Part shown: positions 10,357 through 22,700 of the stretch, piece by piece | How positions within the stretch are numbered: the first letter of the stretch is position 1 | Layout: each line of letters opens with the position of its first letter | Translations under genes and position numbers: made by a program | The notes under the pieces: generated by a model | The model's input: only the letters and a program-made list of their open reading frames with translations | Databases searched by the model: none | Told to the model about the DNA's origin: nothing | Assembly: GCF_008831285.2 (NCBI RefSeq) | Contig: NC_045142.1 | Location: forward strand, 7,788,713-7,852,712 | DNA: 64,000 nt | Direction: 5' to 3' | Source of the DNA: Nymphaea colorata | Taxonomy: Eukaryota; Streptophyta; Magnoliopsida; Nymphaeales; Nymphaeaceae

Positions 10357-13300
10357 ATGGCTGACAACGCACCTCCCAGCTCTTGGAGAGATGAACTAGT
10401 GAGCCTTGTGGACGATCCTGGTGTTCACTATGTGGCGGAGGGGTTCGAAATCGGCGAAAAGAAAAGGATGGATTTCAGGAGTATCAACGATGGCGCAGAG
10501 CACCAAAGGGTCGAAGAGAGCCTGCAAGAACAGGTGAAGGGTTTCTTGCACGCTTCGGTTGAAATGTTGCACGAGTTAGCCGTCGGCTGCAAAGATATTC
10601 TGCAACAGACGCTCGAGGACAATGATTCTTTCCTAGTCAGGCACTTCGGAGGCCCTTGCGCTGTAGTCTCTAGCAAATTGAAGTTTCTGAACGATTACCT
10701 ACCGGAAGACAAGGATCCTGTGCACGCGTGGCCTGTTGTGTTGTTAGTTTTCTTTCTTGCTCTTTCGGGTAATGAATTAGGCCATTAGTGGATTGTTTCT
10801 TTGAGGACATCTATGAATTTTTTTTCATTGATATTATTGGTTATCTTGCAATGGCATTATCCCACATTCCCTTTACGCATGAAACAAACTGTGTAAAACT
10901 TTTTTTTTTCCTAAAGAACATGTATTTTCAGTGAGTAAATGGGGCAACTACACCGAAGAGATAGGTCTATCGGGGATCCAAATTGCTGTTCAACGAAACT
11001 CGAACAAGATAAGTTTGTCATTACCGAGAACCCTAGATTGAATTACCTTGTACCCAACAATGATTACGGTTTTCATGTACAATAGGTCATCAAAACCATT
11101 TCACGCATGGATTAATGAAAAAGGCGACGGTGCATCTCGGTTGTTTTGATTGCATGAATTTGGAAAAATAAAACTACTTGAGTTGGAAAGTAAATAACCT
11201 GCAGGGGCTTGTGCGTTAGGCTATTCAAGAATTGTAATACTCTTCTATGATCATCCTAGCTGTTAGATTGTAACAATGTTTCATGTTGCTTCTGCAACCA
11301 AATCTGTAACCTTTTTGAAAGGCTTCTGCATTTCGTTAAAGCAAACACGTTTTATGGGTCAGATTTATTTCTGCTATTCTTCATTTTTTTTATGTTATCA
11401 GCATATTGTTTTAAGGCTCTAAGTTAATGTCTTTATTTTCAGAAAGCATAATTTATTTGAGTTTCTCTTTCCCAACATGCAGTTTTGATGACTGGCGGTG
11501 AACAAAAGTTGCCAGTATCACAGAATAACAAACTCCCTTTGAGAAGTCCCAGAAGCCCTCCAAATGCAACTCGCATTCAGCTTCCTGATGGGAGATATGT
11601 GGCATATCAGGAACAAGGCGTCCCTCAAGACCAGGCCAGATACTCCTTACTTACAGCACATTCATTTCTTTCATCCCGACTTGCAGGTAAACTAACTTGG
11701 TATTGGCACGTGAGCCCTTTGAAAGAAGTTAAATTGAGTAGTAGTTTTCTTAGTGAATGTATTTGTATCTGTAACAGGACTGCCTGGTTTTAGTTCGTCA
11801 TTGTTAGAGGAGTTTGGTGTGCGGCTGGTGACTTATGATCTTCCTGGTTTTGGAGAGAGTGACCCCCATCCTTATAGGAACTTGAATACTTCAGCACATG
11901 ATTTGTCGAATATTGCTGATGCTGTGGGTATTAAGGACAAATTCTGGATATTGGGTTACTCAGGTGGAGGGATTCATGCATGGGCTGCACTTAGATATAT
12001 ACCAGAAAGACTTGCAGGTATGACTTCTCGGCTCCGATGACACTGAGGTCCTCACTAGAGTAACATATCTTAGACTGGAAGTGCTTCAAATGGTCAACTG
12101 ATCCTACTTATGGATCCTTCATTTCTTCTCACGTCTTATGTATTCTCCTTTCCCCTCGTTCTGCCTGGGTTGAGGAGCCAAGTTTCAGCTTCTGAAATTT
12201 TTAGTGGAAGTAATAAAATTTTTGCTCTAATCACTAATAACTGGGTCTTTTCTTTTGAGAAATATTCAACATTGCAAGTCCACATTGTGTTCTTTTGCTT
12301 ATCAGCTTGATGTCTGGCTTATTTACAGGTTCTTGTTAGATGCTGGTCATGAGGGCTGTACAGTCATTTTTGTCTTTTATCATGTTGTGTGTATGTTGCT
12401 GACTCAGTTGCAGTGATTATTTGGAACTTAGCAACCATCCAGAACCATTCCATTTGCATCCTTAGCTCTAGTTTCGATCAGAAGATGCTCTTGGATGTGC
12501 TGCTTTGAGAATAATAAAAGATTCATAAGAGAATTTTTTTTGCATTGAGGAAAGACATTTTATCGTGGATGGGTCATTTAACTAAAATTGTGATTATATT
12601 TGGATGAGTATCTGAACTCGTCGATCCTTTTCCATTTTTCTGAAAAAAAAAAAGTTATTTTCAGTTTTTCCGTATAATGACCGGTACGTAAAATGTTACT
12701 ATGATGGTTTTTTTCCAATTTATAAATGAAATTTAGCTTCTATACTTACAAAAGTTTAAAATTCATACTTTTTGTGCTTGTCTCACATGCACAAAATGGC
12801 AATAAAGAGAGACACTTTTGTATTTATCTTACATGTGCAACATAGCAATAAATACAAACAGATAATTGCATATATCTTGAAATTTTTTCGCCAACAGTTT
12901 TTTTTTTTATGGAACAAGGAAATATTTTATCCTGAAGTTCCTCGGACTAGCCAGAAATTGTATAGTTCAATACTTTCAGTGAACTTGCACTTTTAGAATT
13001 AATGAGTACTTGCTCAAAGTCAAAGCCAACATCTAGAGAGCTTAATGCAGTTGCTATGCTCTGGTAGAGGTCAGGCAAACTTTCAAGACTATGCTGTACA
13101 AACAATGTTTGATGGCCATGGCTTGCTTGGTCTGTGAGGATGAAAATGCAGACTTGAGTTCTGTGTTACCACCTTCTAGTCTGAAAATTTTCACAAGTTT
13201 ATGTTTTTCCCTTTATTTAACATTTCCCCTTTTATAGGTTTTGGCCTCCCTGTTTGTGTTATTGTCATGTTTCCTTCGACCATTATATTTTATTCTCACG

Positions 13301-15025
13301 TTATTTGTGAACTTGGTTCTCAGGTGCTGCCTTATTTGCCCCAATGGGAAACCCATATGAACAAAAAATGACAAAAGAGGAGCGGCATAAAACTTGGGAT
13401 AAATGGACCTTGCAAAGGAAACTCCTGCTCTTTCTTGCCCGGAGGTTGCCATCCCTTCTTCCCTACTTTTACCAGAGAAGCTTCCTTTCTGGAGGTCCTA
13501 TTCAGCCTGCAAAATGGCTGGCATTGTCACTGGGAAAGAAGGTGATTTGTTTTCCATCCAAGATGTCCAAAAATAATCTAGTCTTGCAAATGAAGTATTC
13601 ATCATTAACACCAGACATCTTCTTAAGAAATTCTATATAGGATGTGGGTTCACCTAATTTTGAATCATATCCTACTGAAATATTTGCATACATATCGTGT
13701 GCATTTTTTTTCAGTTATTTCTTATACATATACATCTTTGCTTTTAATAATACAGATACATTTTGCACTCAATTATATTTAGCTTACAACAACCATGCCA
13801 ATTTTAAACCTTAAGGTAGAGAAAGGTCCAAAAAGTCATTGCACATGGGTCTGTTATATTTGATTACTAGCCTGCCTGCTGAATTTCCTCTGCCAATGCT
13901 TTTCTGAAAATTGATTGCGGAAAAGTATGTTATCTAATGGAAATCGTTTATGTTTCTCTGCAATTTGCATTCAGAATCTCTACATTTTCGTGTTATTATT
14001 ATTGTAGTTATGAGTGGCTAAGTTGTTAGGTTATATGAGTAAATCCAGAAGGGAGGATTTGAACAAAAATCTGAACATAAGAAGCAGGTGAATGTCAAAC
14101 CCAAGGCTGTGACACCTTTTGTCACTCTCAAAAATGGCAGTATGGTCCAGACTGGTTATTACCTATGAATAAGTGGTGTTGAATTCAGAAAAGTTCATTT
14201 TCTTCCATTTTAACTTGGTGAATTGGGGTTGGGGAGGATTAGTGTTAGAGCTTCTGTTCATGTGAGGTGTTCTTCATTGGTCATGGATCTTAAGTTTTTT
14301 ATCGGGTTTTTATTCTTTTAACCAAAGCTTCATATACAAGCTAGTTGAAGGTTAGGTCACACTACCGTGCCTCGGTTATGGGTTAAAAAGCCGGGGTTAA
14401 TGACCCTGCTTGACCATCAACAGAAGGGAAAAAAGAACATAAAGAGGCAGCAATGGTGCTGGAAAACATTTTGATTGATAATGGCTATCCAGAGTAGGTA
14501 CAACGGGCCATCTTGGTCTCCTAAAAATGACCATCAACATGTCGAAGAAGTGGAAGAAAAGATGATGCTTAAGTTCAGGGTACATATTCTTGCCCGCGAT
14601 GAGTTCTCCTGTGAGGGACAGAGGCTGCCAGCTTGAGATGCTACCGATAATACAAAATTAAATTCCTTGTCTAGATCAAGGGAAAATCCTCCCTTAGCTG
14701 ACCATATTGCTTGAGCTCGCCCTGCTTATCCAGCTTGCAATCTTGTGGTTTTCGACCATGTCATATGAAATTTTGTGGATGTCTAAGAAGGCAAAGCACT
14801 TCTGAGTTGCTAGTGTTGATCAAGTATAGGAATCTAGGATTAGGAATCAAGCCTGATCTTTTTCTTTGCAAACCAGAAAATTCCTGCAAAAATACGAATA
14901 GGACTCTTTTACCTTGCATTTTTCTTTCTTTATTAAATTATAGATGTAGAAAGCTTGTGTGACTTTGATTTGTTTGGTTGTCAAGTGCAGAAATTGACCT
15001 TTATTTATCTATTTCATAGACTGGT

Positions 15026-15061
<36 letters not shown>

Positions 15062-16106
15062 TGCACCCCTGCTGCATATTTCGCAAGAAGTCATGTTGTC
15101 CCCTTGTACCTGGCTGGTTGAGTTGGTGGCTACAGGGCATCCTTTAATTCGCATCTTTGGTTAGTCATGTACATTCATCAATTTAACCAAAGTGCTGGTG
15201 TTACAGGACAAATCTATGATTGAAGATCAAGCATTTTCTGAGTTTTGGTCAAGGGATGTGGATGAGTCCACCAGACAAGGCAATCCTGCCCCATTCGTCG
15301 AAGAAGCTGTTTTGCAAGTCTCAGACTGGGGCTTTAGCCTTGCTGACCTGCAGGTGCAGAAGAAAGGAAAGGATAAAGGATTCTTTCCTTGGATCAAATC
15401 TATGTATTCCACGGTTGAACGGGAGTGGACAGGATTCCTTGGCCCTATTCACATATGGCAGGTGAGCTTTTTAAAATGTTTCTTTTTAGTATGAAATATC
15501 TTCAGTAGTTACTTCCAGTCATATAGTCAAGCAAACAGATTCTGCTAGTAGCCTTCCATAGAATGATTGATATTGTAGTTAATTCTTCGCTCAATATCAT
15601 TAATTTTTTCATGCTTGTTGGAAGTTCAAAATGCCATTCAGACAAATAGTGACCCTCTACCTGATTTGATCTTCATGTATATGGATACAGAACTACGAGT
15701 CCAATGTTTGATTTCACATTATATTTTTTGAATCCAGAGAATAGGGTTCCTTTGCCCTGATTTATTCATGTGGACGGATGGAGGACCTGTGGGTCTAATT
15801 ATTGATCCTAATGTAAACATTTCCAATCTTTGGCGTTTGATTCAGGGGATGGATGATCGAGTGGTTCCACCAGCAATGAACGAATATGCCAGGCGTGTAG
15901 TCCCTGGGGCAACCGTTCACCGTCTCATAGGCGAGGGACATTTCTCATATTTTTGCTTCTGTGATGAGTGCCATAGGAATATATTCTCCATACTGTTCGG
16001 CACCCCTCAGGGGCCTCTTAACAAGACTCAAGAAGAAGAAACACCCCAAGATTTTCCGCCTGCAGAAGAACCTCTAATTAACACTACGGTGGAGCAAATT
16101 GACTAA
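10357..16106 (+). CDS. Alpha/beta-hydrolase superfamily protein, 529 aa, six coding exons
   Basis: Coding exons are 10357-10768, 11483-11686, 11778-12017, 13324-13541, 15207-15461 and 15846-16106. All introns are GT/AG and the phases join into one 529-residue frame. Residues 1-120 are an amphipathic N-terminal region. Residues about 125-140 (PVVLLVFFLALSVL) are strongly hydrophobic and look like a membrane anchor. The hydrolase fold follows from about residue 165. The nucleophile Ser267 sits in GYSGG after the VTYDLPGFGESDPHP stretch. Asp447 lies in GMDDRVVPP and His475 in GEGHFSYF, so the triad is complete. The C-terminal FCDECHRNIFSILFGTPQG motif is typical of this plant subfamily. Substrate is unknown, so no symbol is given. 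The start codon is the first ATG in frame with the conserved N terminus. A TA-rich 3' UTR follows. Confidence 0.93.
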
Positions 16107-19100
16107 TTTTTTTTTTCTGTTCTCTTACATATTTAAAGGTATATGTGTACATATCAGTGCTACTGGTAAATGACTTTTTCAGTCATTGTTGCTGATTGTG
16201 TAACGAGGGCAGAATCTCTTATTAAAGTTATTTTTAGTTATACTTAATTTGGTTCTGACCAGAACTTCCAATATTATTCAGTTGCCGCAGACCTGAGCCG
16301 TTCGTGTTTCAGCCTGTATGGCTAACAAAACAAGGAGTTGTTTATAACAATATAAATTTTAATGGTAGGTTAGAAGTGTTGGATCACAAATACAGTTGAG
16401 GTATCAGCGGCATTTTAATGACATTAGAAGTGTCTATGGGGCGATTTGATGAGAGGTCAAAACCGTTCCCTTCCACCCTCCTCATGTCTAAAGGTGCTTT
16501 TAGACCTGGGTGGATATATACACCTATCAATTAAGGTGTAAAGCATCTACCATTCACAGTTGAGAGGAATAACATTCACAAGAATCAAACTAACAATAAA
16601 CCTTTTTACCGGTCTGTCTGACCAGCTAGACGCCTCTCCCAGAGCCTCGTTGTCTTCTTTAATAGTAGAAACAGGATTGCCTATTAAGTAGTGGGTGGAA
16701 GCCTAAATGAATGGTGTATGACCGAAGCCAAGCCTGAAAGATTTAAGCATGATAATAAACTGTTACTAGATTCGGCAAAGCTGTGTTTTATATGATGCAA
16801 TTTACATATAGGACCAGATACTTGATACGAAGTTTCTTTTCAGACCAAACTCCAAATTTAGTTCAAGGTCCTCCGACTTTTTTAATGCTTAAAATGCATA
16901 GAAAACGTCGACCACTGGACCTAACCGACATGGTTTGTTCTATTTTTTTATAAAACTCGGATACCGAGATGCAGTATGTTACGCCCGTAGTAGGCTCGGT
17001 CTGACCACCGGCAAGCTCAACCCGAGAAGCAGAGGCATGTGTAGGTTAAGTGGGGGCAGTTTCCTTACTCACACGGACCCCAAGAAATTTTTTTATTTTT
17101 ATATTTATTTTTTAGAGCAATTTTTTTCATTACATATTTACATATTGGTGCTCCTTAAAAATTTAAAATTTTATATCTAATATAATTTTGGCTTTACCCC
17201 CATAGTTTTACATTTGTGCTCCTTAAACATTTAAAATTTTATATCTAGTATAATTCTGGTTCGACCCCACAGTTTTGCATATTGGTTCCCCTTAAAATTT
17301 TAAAATTTTATATCAAGTATAATTCTGGCTCCAACCCCACAGTTTTTGAGATAGCTAGGTGAACTATATAGTTCAGTGCGAAGCCTAAAGGACTTGGTGA
17401 TAGTTGCGTAAACAATTTGAATCTGAGAAGAAGACATGCCCAGGTCTTCAAATAGAGATCAGAGCAAGAAAGGAATATATCCATAGTACCATGTTCTCAT
17501 ACTGCCATATTATCGTAAGCAATGTTATTCGCATTTATTGGCAAATACCAGAGAGATGAGGGAGTGAAAGAGAGTGGAAGTCTTAAAACATATAATACCA
17601 AGAAAGCACGTAACTTTTTCATGGTCAATCCAAACGATTCATGACTTATCATGCCAAGTCAACAGTTAAATGGGTGTCAAAATTACTACTTTGTTTTTTT
17701 CTAAAACAAGGTCAAGCACACCTGATTTGAATACTTTTCAAAAGTACCTAAAGTTAGGAAAATCAAAATATGCATCAGAATTTTCAGCAAGAGTCACAAC
17801 TTCACACCAAATTATTGAACATTTTGAAAGATCCATGTGAACCAAAACATAGCTTAAAAAATTAAAGATCTAAGGTTATTTGGGTATACTCATATATGCA
17901 TTAATGACTTTATGTGTGAATAAAGCAATTTCTGGCAAGATAATGAACAAAAGTTACAAGACCATGACTCCTTTTGAGGATACCTTGGCCATTTTGACTT
18001 GAGTTAGTAATAACCAGGTCATGTTGAATAAGTGTCGTTTTGTTAGCCATGTAAAATCTTTTTTGTAAAAAGAAGTTAAGCGTGTAATTAAAGTATCAAA
18101 AAACTTATACGTGCATTGCATTAACACCAATGACCGTTTGAAAAATTAAAGCCGAAATAAACACAGCGTTCTAATTTATTGTTCTTTTACCATGTCAATG
18201 TTTTGCAAACAAGCATGTGCAAGAAAAACTTTTACCTTTTCGCAACAACTTGGTGCTTTCCATTCTAGAGATTTTGACTACCAACTACAACCTCATCCAA
18301 TTCGTAGAACATTTCCTCTGGTTTGGTGTTGCAGAAGATAAACTGCCTGAAACATACGGCTAATTCCTCAAGCCTTCTGTAGGTGCCTCTGCTGTAGCTA
18401 TTAAATGAAGACAAATGTGGCCCACGTCAACCCAGTGGTAATCATAAACTTGAAACACCGAAAGCTCACAACGGCATGTTATGGGAGACACGCTTGACAC
18501 CACAAATGTGCATTACAATCCTTTTTATCTTTTTCTTTTTCCAAAATTGTCAACCTGTTCGTCTCTCTGCACTTAATAGAAAGCAACAATAAACAGATGT
18601 AATGACCGTTTTTGCTTTTACAAGGGGCACTTATGAGCGAGAATAAGTGAAGATCCCGTCTAAAAACACATTAAAGCTGCAAAATTCTTAAGGTAGACCA
18701 TTGTTCCAATTTTATCGGATGTCTCCAAAGAGGCACACATCCTTAAGGATAATTTGCATTTCAGAAACAAGATCATTTAGTCATTTAATCGTAACAAGGT
18801 ATTCATTACTTATATTCATCCAAAAACCAATTTGATCATCTTTCCAAAGAATGAAGCCCATATACAACCTACAAGGGGTATCGTTCACAGAAGCGCCAGT
18901 CCTTTTGTCCATCAGTGAGCAACCTGGTCTTCCCGAGCATCTTCCCGCCTCCTACCATGTCATAATTCCCCAGAAGATGCAGAAAATAAGATGTCACGAT
19001 TTATCCAAATTTTCAGTCTCACAAACTTGCACCATGTTGAATACGTATGATCAGAAGGCCATCCTCATAAATGCCAGAACAAAATCTTCCTTGGTAAGCG

Positions 19101-19793
19101 TTAAGAGGGCACGTAATTTGTTGAGGTATCTTGCGATAGAACACTGCGAAGATGTGGCAGGAGATGATCATGATTTTTTAGTATTTTATTTAAATAAAAA
19201 TTTCCAAGGTTCCATGTTCTATTTTTTCTTAAAAATAATATAAATGTGAACATTGAAATTGGTACAACCGTCTAGAGAGCTTTATTGGGGTTCCCAAATC
19301 ACTTGAAACACCGTGGGATGTTGAGAATATGCAGCATTTTCAAAAAAACTGCATATAGCAGGAAATATACAGTAAACATGTTTTTGCTCAAACATTAAAT
19401 TTTTCTCCAAAGCTGCAACTATACAATGGGGGACCTTCAATTAGTATTACAAGGCATCTATTTGAAAACATCAAGTTCACGCAGTTGCAAAATCCACAAG
19501 AAAGAATGAGTGCCTCCGTTCGTACATGAGCTAACGCTTTTAATACTTGCATCTTCCCAACTACTGGAAGTCCCACTTGGCCTTCATGTCCGTCGGAATG
19601 TTTCTGCGTTTGTGCATGTGCATGTATGCAACAGTCATCATAGAGCTCAAGTTCTTCTGTTTGTTCTTATTTACATGAAGGTCAATTCAAAAAACATACA
19701 AGACTGGTCGTAAAAAAGGAAACTAGTGAAAATTGCCTAAATCTACAAGAGGCAAAAGCATAAGAAGATGGGTAATTTATGACCATAGTGGCA
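16107..19793. other. Intergenic region between convergent genes
   Basis: The hydrolase 3' UTR probably occupies about 16107-16250, and the GPAT9 3' UTR (minus strand) extends left from 19793. A minus-strand AATAAA lies at 19281-19286. The rest shows no conserved exon. The 130-residue plus-strand frame at 18851-19243 resembles no family I know and lacks gene-like context. A three-copy tandem repeat lies at 17141-17345. Confidence 0.5.
17141..17345. repeat. Three-copy tandem repeat, about 67-70 bp
   Basis: Copies begin near 17141, 17211 and 17278. Each carries a GTGCTCCTTAAA-like start, then TTTAAAATTTTATATC, then ATAATTCTGG and a C-rich ACCCCACAG-like end. The copies have diverged by substitutions and small indels. 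No coding potential is visible. Confidence 0.8.
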
Positions 19794-22700
19794 TCACTTC
19801 TCCTCCAATCGCCTGAGCACCGACTCCGCGAACATTTTCTGCCTGGAAAACGTAAAAATGCATTATAAGTATATCACTTTGACAAGTTGTTTGGACTTTG
19901 TCATGTGAATAACAGAGATCCAACACAACATAATTGACATCCCATCGTCCATAGAATACAGAAAACTGTCTGCCAAGACATGCTCATTCTGTGCAAAACA
20001 TCAATTAGCTTTCTCAAGCATACAACTTATTCAAGAGTTAATAAACTATAAAAGGGAATGCAGCAAAAGTAGCTATGAAGAAAGAAAACACACACTAAAA
20101 GCATTTATTTGTTCTATATGTCGTCACAGTGTTTTTATGAATGAGAGAGAGAAAGAGTCTACTAGTATCTATGTGATTATAATACATTATGTTCATATAT
20201 AAGTGAATTTTGGGCCATCTATACTTATGAATGCTAGTGATTTATGCCACTATACTGGAACAGAATGACACGTGCACTCTTGTTTCCACAATACCTATCA
20301 ATGTTCAGAAACATAGGATTGCAGATAGAGTTGGCAACATAACTCTTATCCTTCCCTATCTCAGTACCGTTCTGAAGACATAGACATTGACTAGTAATTC
20401 AATGTTTTGACAAGGCTTGAATGTTTATACACGTTTCAGAAACATCATCAATTTTTGAAATAAAAAGGAAATGCCTCCAAAATGTGCAATGCAAACTGCA
20501 TCAAAAGCAGTATTCCAAAATGTGTAATGCAAACTGCATCGGTCAGGTCGAAAACTAGATCAGAAGCATCTACCGTAAAAAATCGCACATTTAATTTTTA
20601 ATATTTAAAATTCACAAAAAAAATTAGAAAATAATAAAGCAAATTATGAAAAGGTACTCTCTATGGAAAAACATGAATTATACAAACATTAAAAAAATAA
20701 CAAACATCTGTTAACTACAACATGTACACTTATATTTAAAATAAAAAACCTGACCATTTAAATCACTCCAATACTTAAATGTTTACCAAAGAAAAAGTTT
20801 TCCTTACTTGCGACTTACTCCTTGTTGTTTTTAAGCAACTTATAGTCACAAAAATTTGATTTTTTTTTTTTTTTACTTTAGAATAAACAGAGGAACTTAT
20901 AAGAGAAAATTATATTTTTTTACTACGAAATCAGCCATAAATTTTGTTTTATTACTTTAGATGTATAAAAAAAAAAATATGTTAGAACATAGAATCGTAT
21001 AACAGAAAGCTGCGTTTTTATTGCACGAAATCAGCTATAAATTTTTTAGTTTTTTTATTTTAGCTATGCAAGAATGCCTTCCGCTTTGAACATAATATTC
21101 AATTAAAAAATTTACGTAACTTTAAATAAAAAATATTTTTCATTCTTCTAGGTTTTCAAGGTGTATCATAAGTTGGTGTATTGCAACGTATGATAAGGAT
21201 GATGAATCATGAGTTACATCTGATACTATAACAATCTATCTACTCACACACCTAGCTTAGGCTCCTAGTTTGAAGGATCTGGACCTCCTATCCCTTAGCA
21301 GTTTCAAATATTACTCAAAAAAGGCTAGAAACCAAGATAACTAATCATTTAGCAACCTTTTTATAAACTTTTAAAGATTTTCAAGAAGCTTCAAAATACG
21401 ATTGAGGGCGTGTTTGGATGACACCCTAAATGGCACTTTAGAGACAAAACGCCATTTGCCTCCAAAATGCTGTTTAAGGTGTATGGATAACTTGACCAAA
21501 TAACATTTTTCACAAGGGAGTTAATAACTCCAAAATGTTGTTTAAGGATGCATCTTTATAGGGTGGGTTGTAACACTTCATTATGAGAAAATTTAGTTTG
21601 GCATTGAAGATTCTTAGAAATATTCAATGATTTATAAGGGGGTTCGCTGAATGATTAGTTATATCTCCTAGCATTTTTTAGGTAGGAATTATGGCTGTTA
21701 GGAGGTGGATCCCACGTGCATGTATGAGTGCACCTTATGGGTGGTGGGTTGTAAGGCTCCATTTAGTCTCGTATTGAAGATTTTGAAAATCTTCAAATGT
21801 TTATAAAGGGGTTGGCTAAATGACTAGTTATCCTTTTTCTTAGCATTTTTGAGGCAACAACTGAAGTTGCTGGGAGGCTGGTTGAGATTTAACAAACTAG
21901 GAGCCCAAGTTTGGTGCAAGAGTGGGTCAGGTTGTTATAAATAGAGTACAGCTAAACTTGTTACACTAGTCTCAAGAATGTTTACTTTACTTAACGTAAT
22001 GTACAAAACTTGAAACAATATTGTAAAAAGCGTATTGTAACATGTATCTGTTGGGCCGACCTACACGCCAAATCGTAATGTATTGTAAACGCATCGTAAA
22101 ATTATTTTTTATTAATCACAAAAATTTTAAAAAAACGAAAATTCAGAAAAATCATGAAAAATGTGTTCTATATAAAATTTCATCTCATACATAATGAATA
22201 TTCATCATTCATAAGCCATAATATTTGGACAACATATTAACAAATAAAACAAATAACTCCATAAAATAAATGGAAGCATATGATAAACTTTACAAAACAA
22301 TAGAAATATACTTAAAACTTGAAATTGAGAGATTGTATACTTTTTGTAGAAGAAGAAACACAAAATCTCTCCTTTTTAACTCATGAATGGGTTTCTCACA
22401 GCAAATCTACCTTCAAATTGGAGATCTCTCCCTCAAATTGAAAATTTATTTGGCAATTTTTCTCCAAAACCAGTAAAAAAGTCTCCTTTTAAGAGATGTT
22501 AGAAGTGTTAGAAATGGAGGGGAAGAGATAGTTTTAAAAAAAATTAATCAAAATGGGATTTTTTTAAAAAAATTGCACTATATCATAAGATACGGGCCGT
22601 ATCGGTCGTACCGTAAGATACGACCGATACACAATGTGTATCGTAGGCATACCAGATAGGTTTTCCGACCTATATGATATGGTATCATACGATACAGACA

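Noticed and set aside
18851-19243. 130-residue plus-strand frame between the convergent genes
   Set aside because: No recognised domain, no splice or promoter context, and its length is possible by chance in AT-rich DNA. Kept only as a remark.
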